Shown here: one piece after another, positions 14,613 to 22,099 of the stretch
Layout: each line of letters begins with the position of its first letter
Numbering within the stretch: the stretch's first letter is position 1
Source: an uncultured Mucilaginibacter sp.
GTDB lineage: Bacteria > Bacteroidota > Bacteroidia > Sphingobacteriales > Sphingobacteriaceae
NCBI RefSeq assembly: GCF_903893715.1
Contig: NZ_CAITNG010000036.1
Location: 1-42,616, forward strand
Reading direction: 5' to 3'
Length of the DNA stretch: 42,616 nucleotides
Translations under genes and position numbers: made by a program
The notes under the pieces: model-generated
Told to the model about the DNA's origin: nothing
Seen by the model: only the letters and a program-made list of their open reading frames with translations
Databases searched by the model: none

Positions 14613-16964
14613 TTACTGCCCGCCAAAACGAGGGGCTTTGAAAGTGAATTCTTTTGGTGGCTCTGCGCCTAAAAGGTTTTTTACAAAGTAATCCCAGCGG
14701 CGGCGCATCATGTAAGTGGAGTATTGGCCATAGCCGTGCGGGCTGTTGGGAAATATGACAAGGTCGTAATCCTTGTTGGCGCGCTCGAGGGCTTCAACTA
14801 CCAGCAGTGTGTTTTGCGGCGGTACGTTATCGTCCATTAAACCATGGGCAAGCATTAGTTTGCCTTTGAGGTTTTTGGCTAGGTTTTGATTGGCCTGCGC
14901 ATCATAGTTGGAGTTGGTAACCAAACCGTCATAACGTTCGCCCCAGTTGTCTTCGTAGTTGCGATTTTCGTGGTTGCCCGATTCGGCGATGCCTACTTTA
15001 AAGAAATCCGGATAGCGGAACATGGCACCTGCAGTAGCGAAACCGCCACCCGAGTGGCCCCAGATGCCAACACGGTCAATATCCATATAGCTGTATTTAG
15101 CGGCAAGTTGCTGTATGCCTGTTACCTGGTCGGCCAAAGTATTGTCGGCCATATTGCCGTAGCTCATATCGTGGAAGCTTTTTGAGCGCAGCGGATTGCT
15201 GGTGCCTTCAATCTCGACTACGATAAAGCCTAATTCGGCGAGGGCGTTATTATCGCCTTTTGCTGCCGAGAAAGCCCAGCTGCCTACGCTACCGCCTTGC
15301 GGACCGGGGTAGATATAATCGATAATAGGGTATTTTTTGGTTGGGTCTAAGTTTTTAGGTACCCACATTAAGCCGTAGATATCGGTTTTGCCATCATGTG
15401 CTTTTACAGAGAATGGCATAACGGGTTTCCAGCCTGCGGCTGTTAATTTGCTGATATCGGTTTTCTCCAGCTCTATAATCTGTTTGCCCTTCATATCCCG
15501 CACGACTGTTACCGGCGGAACATCGGGTTTTTGATAGGTATCGATAACAAAGTTGCCCATTGGCGATAAGGCGGCTGTGTGCGTGCCGGGGCCCGGGGTA
15601 AGGTCGACAAAGCCTTTTCCATCAAAGCCTATTTTGCAAAACCGGGAGAAGTATGGGTTTTCGGGGTCGAGGTTATTGGCGGTGAAGTAGATGACGCGGT
15701 TCTTCTCGTCAACCTTTACCACGTTGGTTACTACAAATTCGCCTTTGGTAACCTGGTTCTTTAATTTCCCGGTAAGGGCATCGTACAGGTACAAATGACC
15801 CCAATTATCGCGTTCGGAGAACCAAAGGATTTCGTTGGTTTTGCTGAGATAGCGCCAGTTCACAGCATCCCAGCCGGACTCAAATTGCGTTGGCACGGTT
15901 TCTTCAAATATCTCGGTAACGGCACCTGTTTGGGCATCGGCTACACGCACTTTTTCTTGTTTGTGGTCGCGGTTGGTGGATGCGAAAACCAGTTTGGTGG
16001 CATCGTCGCTCCAATACACATCGGCCCAGCCTAAACCACCTTTGATGTCATCGCTTAGTGTTGAACGGTGTGGATCGGGAGGTATTTGTAATTTGATAAC
16101 TTTTCGTACGGCTACATCAATGATGACGCGGGTGAGCATTGGTATTTCGGTATCGCCGGGTAGGGGGTATTTCCATTCTTTAAGAACAGGCGCACCTACT
16201 TTTGTGCTTACCAGATACATATTGTTCACCTTACGCTCATCCTGTTGAAAGGTGGCTATCTTCTTCGAGTCGGGCGACCATACCAATATGGCCCTGTCGG
16301 TTTTGGCCCAGCCGGCATTGTCGGTGGCATAGCCATCATCTTTTACGCCATCAGTAGTGAGGGCTGTGGACTGATTGCTGGCTACATCGCGTACCCAAAG
16401 ATTATAATCTTTTATATAAGCTGCTTTTTTGCCATCGGGCGAAAGTACTTCGTTGGGGTTGCCGCCACCACCACGTAAACCGCCTGCACGACGGCCACGG
16501 GCACCTGCTATCATCACCACTTTTACGGTGGTGGTATCGGGTACTACCTGGTTTGTTTTGGTATCGAAACGGTACTGTTTACTATCCACCTGGAAGATAA
16601 CACCTTTGCCATCGGCAGAAAAACTGATGGATTGGAAGGGTAGGTTAGCCGCATCGTAGGTTTTGCCTGTGGCTGTTGATAGGGCAGCAGCCAGTTTTTT
16701 ATGGTCGAAAGCGGCACCGCGGGTACCTTTTGCCGGGTCGAACAGGATAAACTGGTTGCCTTCGGCAACGGATGTACGGTAATAAAAACGGTCGTCGGCC
16801 AGCCAGTTGGCACGTATGCCGGTGGTTTCAATCAATGGCTGAACGGAGGCAGCCATTGCGTTTTCGGCACGCTCGTAATCCTGTGTGGTTAAAACTTTAC
16901 CTTGCTGGGCAATAGCAGCCCATGACAAAGCCATGGAAATAATGGTGAGTGAAGTTCTCTTCAT
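14613..16964 (-). CDS. Secreted S9 peptidase, dipeptidyl-peptidase IV-like
   Basis: This 783-residue protein has a signal peptide (MKRTSLTIISMALSWAAIAQ), an N-terminal DPP-IV-type beta-propeller (about 50-500; repeated SPDGKKAAY, WSPDSKKIATF, WSDDATKLVFA blades), and a C-terminal alpha/beta hydrolase domain (about 530-770). The triad is visible: Ser638 in GIWGHSGGG, Asp in the HGLMDDNV motif (711-712), and His743 in NSPHGYG. Such enzymes cleave dipeptides, often after proline or alanine, from peptides in the periplasm. An arginine- and glycine-rich stretch at about 153-169 (AGARGRRAGGLRGGGG) interrupts a propeller blade and is unusual. The gene stands alone, with a strong terminator after it. 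Exact specificity is not readable from sequence. Confidence 0.92.
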   Translation of the reverse strand: MKRTSLTIISMALSWAAIAQQGKVLTTQDYERAENAMAASVQPLIETTGIRANWLADDRFYYRTSVAEGNQFILFDPAKGTRGAAFDHKKLAAALSTATGKTYDAANLPFQSISFSADGKGVIFQVDSKQYRFDTKTNQVVPDTTTVKVVMIAGARGRRAGGLRGGGGNPNEVLSPDGKKAAYIKDYNLWVRDVASNQSTALTTDGVKDDGYATDNAGWAKTDRAILVWSPDSKKIATFQQDERKVNNMYLVSTKVGAPVLKEWKYPLPGDTEIPMLTRVIIDVAVRKVIKLQIPPDPHRSTLSDDIKGGLGWADVYWSDDATKLVFASTNRDHKQEKVRVADAQTGAVTEIFEETVPTQFESGWDAVNWRYLSKTNEILWFSERDNWGHLYLYDALTGKLKNQVTKGEFVVTNVVKVDEKNRVIYFTANNLDPENPYFSRFCKIGFDGKGFVDLTPGPGTHTAALSPMGNFVIDTYQKPDVPPVTVVRDMKGKQIIELEKTDISKLTAAGWKPVMPFSVKAHDGKTDIYGLMWVPKNLDPTKKYPIIDYIYPGPQGGSVGSWAFSAAKGDNNALAELGFIVVEIEGTSNPLRSKSFHDMSYGNMADNTLADQVTGIQQLAAKYSYMDIDRVGIWGHSGGGFATAGAMFRYPDFFKVGIAESGNHENRNYEDNWGERYDGLVTNSNYDAQANQNLAKNLKGKLMLAHGLMDDNVPPQNTLLVVEALERANKDYDLVIFPNSPHGYGQYSTYMMRRRWDYFVKNLLGAEPPKEFTFKAPRFGGQ

Positions 16965-17111
16965 TTGGGCAATGATAAAATGTGTGTCAGTTAAATGTTA
17001 GATTGAAGGTAGCAAATTATCAAATATCCAACTAATGTTAACGCAATTTGAGTGCATAAACATGCCGACAGCGGCTTATCTATCCATTTCTTTACAAAAA
17101 CAAATATCGGT

Positions 17112-17528
17112 TTAGGCTTTTTTATCCATTTTTTCGAGCAGGGCGAGTATTTTGTCCAGCTTTTCGATTTCGATGGCGTTCAACCTTTTTTGTAGCTCTT
17201 CAATTTCTTGTTTGGCTTTTTTGTTGGTCTCAAAATCCTCATCGGCCTGGATACGGTCGCGGTCGCTTTGGCGGTTTTGGGCCATCATGATGATAGGTGC
17301 TGCATAAGCAGCCTGTGTTGAGAATACGAGGTTGAGAAGAATAAAGGGATAAACATCCCAGTGGAAGCTCCAGGCAACTATATTTAGCACCATCCATGCC
17401 AGTACTATAACTGATTGCCAGATGATGAAACGCCATGAGCCCATGCCGTTTGCTACCGAATCAGCTAAGCGCTGCCCGAAACTTGATGATTCCTTGTGTT
17501 TTTGATGCCAGGTTTTGTCTGTTGCCAT
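17112..17528 (-). CDS. DUF1003 family membrane protein
   Basis: This 138-residue protein shows the DUF1003 signature: an N-terminal GQRLADSVANGMGSWRFI, two membrane helices (about 32-53 and 60-82), and the highly conserved YPFILLNLVFS and QAAYAAPIIMMAQNRQ stretches at the second helix, followed by a charged, probably coiled-coil C-terminus (EIEELQKRLNAIEIEKLDKI). The family is widespread and of unknown function in the inner membrane. The gene is monocistronic here, with 147 and 182 bases of non-coding sequence on either side in which no definite regulatory site is seen. A near -7 sequence, TATATTTA, occurs about 25 bases upstream of the start. Confidence 0.9.
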   Translation of the reverse strand: MATDKTWHQKHKESSSFGQRLADSVANGMGSWRFIIWQSVIVLAWMVLNIVAWSFHWDVYPFILLNLVFSTQAAYAAPIIMMAQNRQSDRDRIQADEDFETNKKAKQEIEELQKRLNAIEIEKLDKILALLEKMDKKA

Positions 17529-17710
17529 ATTTTTTGATTTAGATATGGCTAAATATAGAATAAATTTTAAAACCTGCTTTTAGCTTTTTTTAATGGTCCG
17601 GATAAATTCCGTTAAAGTTGGATATAAACCATTCGGATGTTTCCTTAACGAAACGCCCGAATGGGTTCACATATTTCTACGCCCGCTGCTTATTAGCTGG
17701 TGCAGGGATT

Positions 17711-18979
17711 TTATTTAAATGAAAATGCCATTGACAGGACGTCCGACACGAGGTCGGTAGTTTGTGAATAATGACCGTAGCGTATTTCCACATCGTGCAG
17801 GTTTTCCCAACCTAATACACCTTTTGGCGGCGCTATGCGAATACCGGCACCAAAAAAGCTACTGTTAAATTGCGAATAGGCATAGTTGCTGGTATAATAC
17901 TGGTCGGTAAGCTTATGCACCTCGTAAGGCGCAAAATAGCGAGCGGCTGTTTGGTCGTAGTACCTGTAGAAAGGCGATATGGAAAAGAACGGCGTGAACT
18001 TATAAGCTATCTCAAAATTAGCTGTGTTCGACCTGGTACCCCAACTGTCGGTATAATACCGGTAGTAGGTACGTAATATGAGGTTGTCGCCAACAAAGTA
18101 ATTGAGCCTGAAACCTAAAGGAAGTTTATAACGTGTTGAGGGTAGATTTTCGATGGTGTCTTTACCGGTATTGTAGTATACGCGGTGGAACGGCAGGCCA
18201 AGATATCCGTTCTGGCCCACGCCATCAATCAAAAACATAACCTGCATACGCGTAGTCAACATTTGCGAATAGGATATAGAACCCGTGTAGGTATTTCGAC
18301 CAGCTGTGGGAATACTCGCTTTACTGCCTTTGCCGCTCGCGCTCGTGACGACCGTTGTGGTGGTTTTTGGGATAAATTCTGAAGGATAAATCAGTGTTAC
18401 GTTATCCAGATATGCCTGTGCTTTAAAACTCAGCTCTCCGGTGTTGGCAAATATCTTTCTTGAAAAGTGCACATCGGCACCAATTGATTGATAGTTGTAT
18501 TCGCTTGAAACATAGGCACCTACACCAAAGCTGCCGCTTTTACCTTCCTGGGTCCAATCTAAGGATGGATAAACACGTGTACCATTGGTTTTAGAGGCGC
18601 CTGTTTTTGAAACATAAGCCTGCGATGCCGATGTATGATAATCGAAGCCTAAACCTGCCGAAATCGTATTTTTCTTTTGGTTGTCGCCTGTCCATGTCAG
18701 TTTAAGGTCGAGGCCGTTTGACAGATCCATCACCTTTTCGGTACCTATACCACCGGTAACAGGGGAGTGGTCGCCGTTTTGGTTATAGTAGCTGGTTACA
18801 AAGTTAACCTCTTCCAGTCGCAAGGAACGGCTCTCGTAGTCGGTAGTATCAGCCGCCGAGTTGGAGTTAAAGTGATAAGGGTGTTTGCTGGCCGAATTAT
18901 TATACGCCAGGTTTTGCGAATAGGCGCCCAAGCTGCATATCATGGCAAAGCTAACAATGGAAAGAAATACTTTTTTCAT
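17711..18979 (-). CDS. DUF3570 family outer-membrane barrel protein
   Basis: This 422-residue protein has a signal peptide (MKKVFLSIVSFAMICSLGAYSQ) and the pattern of DUF3570 proteins: an early SLRLEEVNFVTSYYNQNGDH stretch with the charged E-x-N-F-x-x-x-Y-Y motif, then repeated amphipathic beta strands rich in Tyr, Ser and Thr, and a final strand ending in MAFSFK. A 16-strand-like barrel in the outer membrane is likely. It starts 20 bases after the DUF4266 lipoprotein gene, so the two form an operon. In other genomes these two families are found together with an ApbE-type flavin transferase and a thioredoxin-like protein; neither is here. Function is unknown, with redox-linked envelope roles suggested by that context. 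Confidence 0.88.
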   Translation of the reverse strand: MKKVFLSIVSFAMICSLGAYSQNLAYNNSASKHPYHFNSNSAADTTDYESRSLRLEEVNFVTSYYNQNGDHSPVTGGIGTEKVMDLSNGLDLKLTWTGDNQKKNTISAGLGFDYHTSASQAYVSKTGASKTNGTRVYPSLDWTQEGKSGSFGVGAYVSSEYNYQSIGADVHFSRKIFANTGELSFKAQAYLDNVTLIYPSEFIPKTTTTVVTSASGKGSKASIPTAGRNTYTGSISYSQMLTTRMQVMFLIDGVGQNGYLGLPFHRVYYNTGKDTIENLPSTRYKLPLGFRLNYFVGDNLILRTYYRYYTDSWGTRSNTANFEIAYKFTPFFSISPFYRYYDQTAARYFAPYEVHKLTDQYYTSNYAYSQFNSSFFGAGIRIAPPKGVLGWENLHDVEIRYGHYSQTTDLVSDVLSMAFSFK

Positions 18980-18999
18980 TCAGATTTGTTAAATGATGT

Positions 19000-19221
19000 T
19001 TAATTACAGCCGCAGCCGCCACCTGTTTTGCCCGCATTAGCGCCCGACGCCGCCTCACGGTACGATTGGAAATTCATTTCGTTTTTTTCCACCTTACGGT
19101 TACCTAAAGCCATTTCCGAGTCGTTAAGTCGGGCTTTTTGGTATTCCTTAATGTGTACGCAGGATGCAAGGCACGCTGTTACCATAACACACATGGTTAA
19201 TTTGGCAAGTAATTTTATCAT
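19000..19221 (-). CDS. DUF4266 small lipoprotein
   Basis: This 73-residue protein has a lipoprotein signal: a short hydrophobic stretch ending in the lipobox LASC, with Cys21 as the lipidated residue. The short mature chain contains EYQKARLNDSEMAL, the conserved core of DUF4266, and ends in a glycine-cysteine motif GGGCGCN. The terminal cysteines could bind metal or form disulfides. It is the first gene of a two-gene operon with the DUF3570 barrel. The function of the family is unknown. The upstream gap 19222-19356 holds no exact TAnnTTTG element. Confidence 0.87.
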   Translation of the reverse strand: MIKLLAKLTMCVMVTACLASCVHIKEYQKARLNDSEMALGNRKVEKNEMNFQSYREAASGANAGKTGGGCGCN

Positions 19222-19356
19222 AAACAGTTTTGGGCTTTATACTTTAATCTGTATTTGTTAACAATAGCATAACCTGTGATAGTAACTATTGTGTTACAAT
19301 TTTACCTTTTGATTATGAAAAGCAGATGAAACCTCGAACATAAATGTTTGAACATT

Positions 19357-19391
19357 AAAAAAGGCCGCTCTTTTTTGAGAACGGCCTTTTT
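19357..19391. terminator. Bidirectional rho-independent terminator after the arsR-SRPBCC pair
   Basis: AAAAAAGGCCG (19357-19367) pairs with CGGCCTTTTT (19382-19391); the inner CTC/GAG pairs extend the stem with a two-base bulge, and the loop is T-rich. The T/A runs on both sides allow termination on either strand. It lies 19 bases after the stop of the SRPBCC gene, on the minus strand. Confidence 0.85.
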
Positions 19392-19410
19392 AGTGGAGAG
19401 AAAAAGGTTT

Positions 19411-19899
19411 TTATGCCTCCAATAGCTCGTCGAGATTGTTGAGGCCCATAGTGAAGCCGCCTTCGAAACCCATTTGGATGAGTTTTTCAAAGTCGGCGTC
19501 GTTGTCGAATGTCAGCGTTACATCGACGAGGGTACCATTTGCCGTTGCTTTGAATATAACATGCCAGCGCATCAAGGGGGAGCTGCTGTCGGCAATGCCG
19601 TTCTCATCGCAAAACCGACAGTCGTGCGAAAAACTAACGCCGGGTTCAATTTCCTTAAAATCGGCGCGGCTCCAAAACTTTTCGCCTTCGGGGCCAGCCA
19701 TATAGTAGAGCCAAAGGCCGCCCGGGCGGAAGTCCATTGTTTTGGTTACGGCTTTCCATGGTTTGGGTGCCCACCATTTGTCCAATAAAACAGGGTCGGT
19801 CCAAGCTTTCCAAACTTTTTCTATGGGGGCCTCAAAGTCACGCGTAACGTTTACTTTCCTGTTGGCGGTGTCTCTGGTAATTACTGTGTTATTTTTCAT
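19411..19899 (-). CDS. SRPBCC/AHSA1 domain protein
   Basis: This 162-residue protein is one SRPBCC (START/Bet v1-like) domain of AHSA1 type: it starts VTRDFEAPIEKVWKAWTDPVLLDKWW, with the W-x-A-W-T-D-P and K-W-W signature, then FRPGGLWLYYM, and ends with the long helix GGFTMGLNNLDELLE that closes the ligand cavity. Such domains bind hydrophobic ligands or proteins. The gene lies 10 bases after the arsR-type regulator gene, and such pairs are common in Bacteroidota and Actinobacteria. The regulator probably controls this gene from the operator upstream of the pair. The ligand is unknown. Confidence 0.9.
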   Translation of the reverse strand: MKNNTVITRDTANRKVNVTRDFEAPIEKVWKAWTDPVLLDKWWAPKPWKAVTKTMDFRPGGLWLYYMAGPEGEKFWSRADFKEIEPGVSFSHDCRFCDENGIADSSSPLMRWHVIFKATANGTLVDVTLTFDNDADFEKLIQMGFEGGFTMGLNNLDELLEA

Positions 19900-19909
19900 G
19901 ATTGTTAGT

Positions 19910-20215
19910 TTAAAAGTCCTTTAATATATCATCTAATTGGTTAAAGCGATCGTCCCACAGTTTGCGGAAGGTTTCGAGCCATAGGTCTATTTCTTTCATT
20001 TTTTCGAGATTAATATGATAATGGATTTCGCGTCCGGTTTGTTTTTGTGTTACCACTTGGCATTCGGCCAGTATATGGATGTGCTTTGATACAGCTTGGC
20101 GGGTGGTATTAAAATGTTCGGCCATGGCATTGGGTGTCATGGCCTGCAGGGCCAGCAAGGCCAGGATGGCGCGGCGGGTAGGGTCGGCAATGGCTTGGAA
20201 GATGTCTCGTCTCAT
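19910..20215 (-). CDS. ArsR family transcriptional repressor
   Basis: This 101-residue protein is a single winged helix-turn-helix domain: [20 protein letters not shown] at the start, the recognition helix in [19 protein letters not shown], and the wing in [15 protein letters not shown]. Conserved metal-binding cysteines of ArsR/SmtB are absent; it belongs to the non-metal subgroup that pairs with SRPBCC/AHSA1 genes. The start at 20215 is chosen because the canonical domain begins [12 protein letters not shown] and because the upstream extension would run through the promoter and operator. It is the first gene of a two-gene operon, and is probably autorepressed through the two palindromes at 20224-20265. 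Confidence 0.93.
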   Translation of the reverse strand: MRRDIFQAIADPTRRAILALLALQAMTPNAMAEHFNTTRQAVSKHIHILAECQVVTQKQTGREIHYHINLEKMKEIDLWLETFRKLWDDRFNQLDDILKDF

Positions 20216-20223
20216 AATAATTA

Positions 20224-20270
20224 GCAACTGTTCGGTTGCAAATATAAATGCAATCGTTCGGTTGCGCAAA
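20224..20270 (-). promoter_or_regulatory. arsR promoter with two palindromic operators around the -7 element
   Basis: Two 16-base near-identical imperfect palindromes occur: GCAACTGTTCGGTTGC (20224-20239) and GCAATCGTTCGGTTGC (20250-20265), 26 bases apart. Both have GCAA/TTGC ends and an identical GTTCGGTTGC half. Between them, on the minus strand, is TATATTTG (20246-20239), an exact -7 element, and upstream, TTTG (20270-20267) stands at 20 bases spacing, giving a full Bacteroidota promoter. The ArsR product bound to both sites would block RNA polymerase. Sequence is seen; repression is inferred. Confidence 0.82.
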
Positions 20271-20280
20271 TGTTTTTGAA

Positions 20281-20655
20281 AATAAATTTAAAAGTGAGCA
20301 CGAAAGGGTCGTTTTTTTGGTTTTTAGCCTAATTATGTGTATATTGTATAGATTGGTCAGTAGTCAAAAGTGAGTAGTGAATTTGGAAAAATAAACCTTA
20401 CTTTTTCCCCCTGGGTAATGATTGAATGATTGATTTACTGAATGATTGAATGAGAAAATACACTTTTAATAGGTCTTACTTTCCCCCCAACGGCCGGAGG
20501 CCTGGGAATATTTAGACACGAGGCTTAGCCTAGCGTCAGTAGTTTGGGTGCAAGATGGAAAAAATAAAAGGGAACGATTGCAAAGCCGTGAGTAGGCCAA
20601 GATATTTTTAAAGGTTTTTTGATAACACAGGAATTTGTATATTTTTAGAATCTCT
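20281..20655. repeat. Intergenic stretch with short repeats and palindromes
   Basis: This 375-base gap has no credible gene. It holds ATGATTGA repeated in tandem (20417-20433 and again 20441-20453), CTTACTTTTTCCCCC at 20397-20411 (an identical 15-mer recurs at 42479) and a variant CTTACTTTCCCCCC at 20475-20488. Two small hairpins follow: GGCC-GGA-GGCC (20492-20502) and AGGC-TTA-GCCT (20521-20531). It looks like a mosaic of dispersed intergenic elements. Near its end TATATTTT (20638-20645), one base off the -7 consensus, lies 10 bases before the MFS gene. Confidence 0.45.
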
Positions 20656-22011
20656 ATGGAAGCAAAAAACAATAAGAAGACCATCTGGGCATGGTGTATG
20701 TTCGATTGGGCCAACCAATCGTACAATATGGTAATTACGTCGACGATATTCCCGGCGTATTATGTGTATTATACCACTTACCATAATCCCAATAAGGATG
20801 TGGTAACCTTTTTTGGGCATAGTTTTGTGAATACGGTTATTCAAAATTATGTGCTGGGTGCATCATACCTACTGATTGTTTTGTTGTTGCCAATACTGAC
20901 ATCTATTGCCGATTATCGGGGCAACAAAAAACGCTACCTGCAATTTTTTACCTGGATGGGTGCTTTGTCGTGTTTGGGCCTGTTTTGGTTCAAGCCGGTT
21001 GCGCATGGTATTCCATCGCTCGAACTGCCGCTGATATTTTACGCGCTGGCCTGCGTAGGTTATTGCGGGGGCTTTGTTTTTTATAACTCCTACCTGCCCC
21101 AAATAGCTACCGACGATAAAATGGACAGCGTGAGTGCAAAGGGTTTTATATATGGTTATGTGGGCAGTTTGGTATCACAACTACTTTGTTTGATGGTGAT
21201 ACAAAACCCTGGCTGGTTTGGATTAAAAGAAGATGTACTGGTTGCCTTGCCCGAACGCCTTTCGTTTTTGCTAGTATGTTTATGGTGGCTTGGTTTTTCT
21301 ATTATCCCTTTCAGATTACTTCCTAAAAGTGCTCCTGCTATAAAAAAGCAAAACTACAACGTAATTACCGGTGGATTCAAAGAACTGGGGCATGTTTTAA
21401 AACAGGTGCGCCAAATGCCTTTGCTAAAGCGTTTTTTGTCGTCGTTCTTCTTCTACTCGGTGGGAGTGCAAACCATTATGCTGGTAGCCGCTAATTTCGC
21501 TGCAAAAGAATTGAAGATGCCCGATGATACCCTTATCGAAATCATCCTTTCCATACAGGTTGTTGGTGTGATAGGCGCGTGGCTTACTTCTATCGTATCG
21601 GGTAAAATAGGGAATGTGAAAACACTGGTTGGTTTGGTAACCATATGGACGCTGATATGCCTTTCGGTTTACTTTGTTACCACCACGGCACAGTTTTTTG
21701 TGGCGGCAGCGGTAGTAGGCGCGGTAATGGGCGGTGTGCAGTCGCTATCACGTTCAACCTATTCAAAATACCTGCCGCCAAATATCCCGGATACGGCTTC
21801 GTTTTTTAGCTTTTATGATGTGACCGAAAAGTTTGCTATCGTGGTGGGCTTGTTCACATTTGGGGCCGTGGAATCGTTAACGGGCGAAATGCGGGACTCG
21901 GCATTGGCTTTGGATTGTTTTTTTGCCGTGGGATTGGTATTGATGATCGTATTAATGTTCGCTGAAAAGAAAAGCAAGGTGCATCTGGCAACGGCACCGT
22001 TGGGCGAATAG
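20656..22011 (+). CDS. UMF1 (Atg22-like) family MFS transporter
   Basis: This 451-residue inner-membrane protein begins with KKTIWAWCMFDWANQSYNMVI, the strongly conserved start of the UMF1/Atg22 group of the major facilitator superfamily. About twelve hydrophobic segments follow, with a conserved FVFYNSYLPQIA segment near residue 140 and GGVQSLSRSTYSKYLPP in the tenth-helix region. The start at 20656 is chosen because the family alignment begins only a few residues later. The yeast relative exports amino acids from the vacuole; bacterial members are uncharacterised, so amino acid or peptide-product transport is inference. The next gene on the strand, 88 bases on, is an S9 peptidase. Confidence 0.9.
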   Translation: MEAKNNKKTIWAWCMFDWANQSYNMVITSTIFPAYYVYYTTYHNPNKDVVTFFGHSFVNTVIQNYVLGASYLLIVLLLPILTSIADYRGNKKRYLQFFTWMGALSCLGLFWFKPVAHGIPSLELPLIFYALACVGYCGGFVFYNSYLPQIATDDKMDSVSAKGFIYGYVGSLVSQLLCLMVIQNPGWFGLKEDVLVALPERLSFLLVCLWWLGFSIIPFRLLPKSAPAIKKQNYNVITGGFKELGHVLKQVRQMPLLKRFLSSFFFYSVGVQTIMLVAANFAAKELKMPDDTLIEIILSIQVVGVIGAWLTSIVSGKIGNVKTLVGLVTIWTLICLSVYFVTTTAQFFVAAAVVGAVMGGVQSLSRSTYSKYLPPNIPDTASFFSFYDVTEKFAIVVGLFTFGAVESLTGEMRDSALALDCFFAVGLVLMIVLMFAEKKSKVHLATAPLGE

Positions 22012-22099
22012 GTATCGTCGTGCAAATGATACATCGGTAGTTCATTGTGAATTGATATACATTTTGTAACTTACTCATCCTAAACCAAAACTGTTTGCT

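Noticed and set aside
20216..20269. Earlier in-frame start of the ArsR protein
   Set aside because: The extra codons read through the promoter and both palindromic operators, while the family begins at the Met at 20215.
20417..20453. Tandem ATGATTGA copies as a possible CRISPR array
   Set aside because: Units are 8 bases long without spacers, and no cas gene is in the window.
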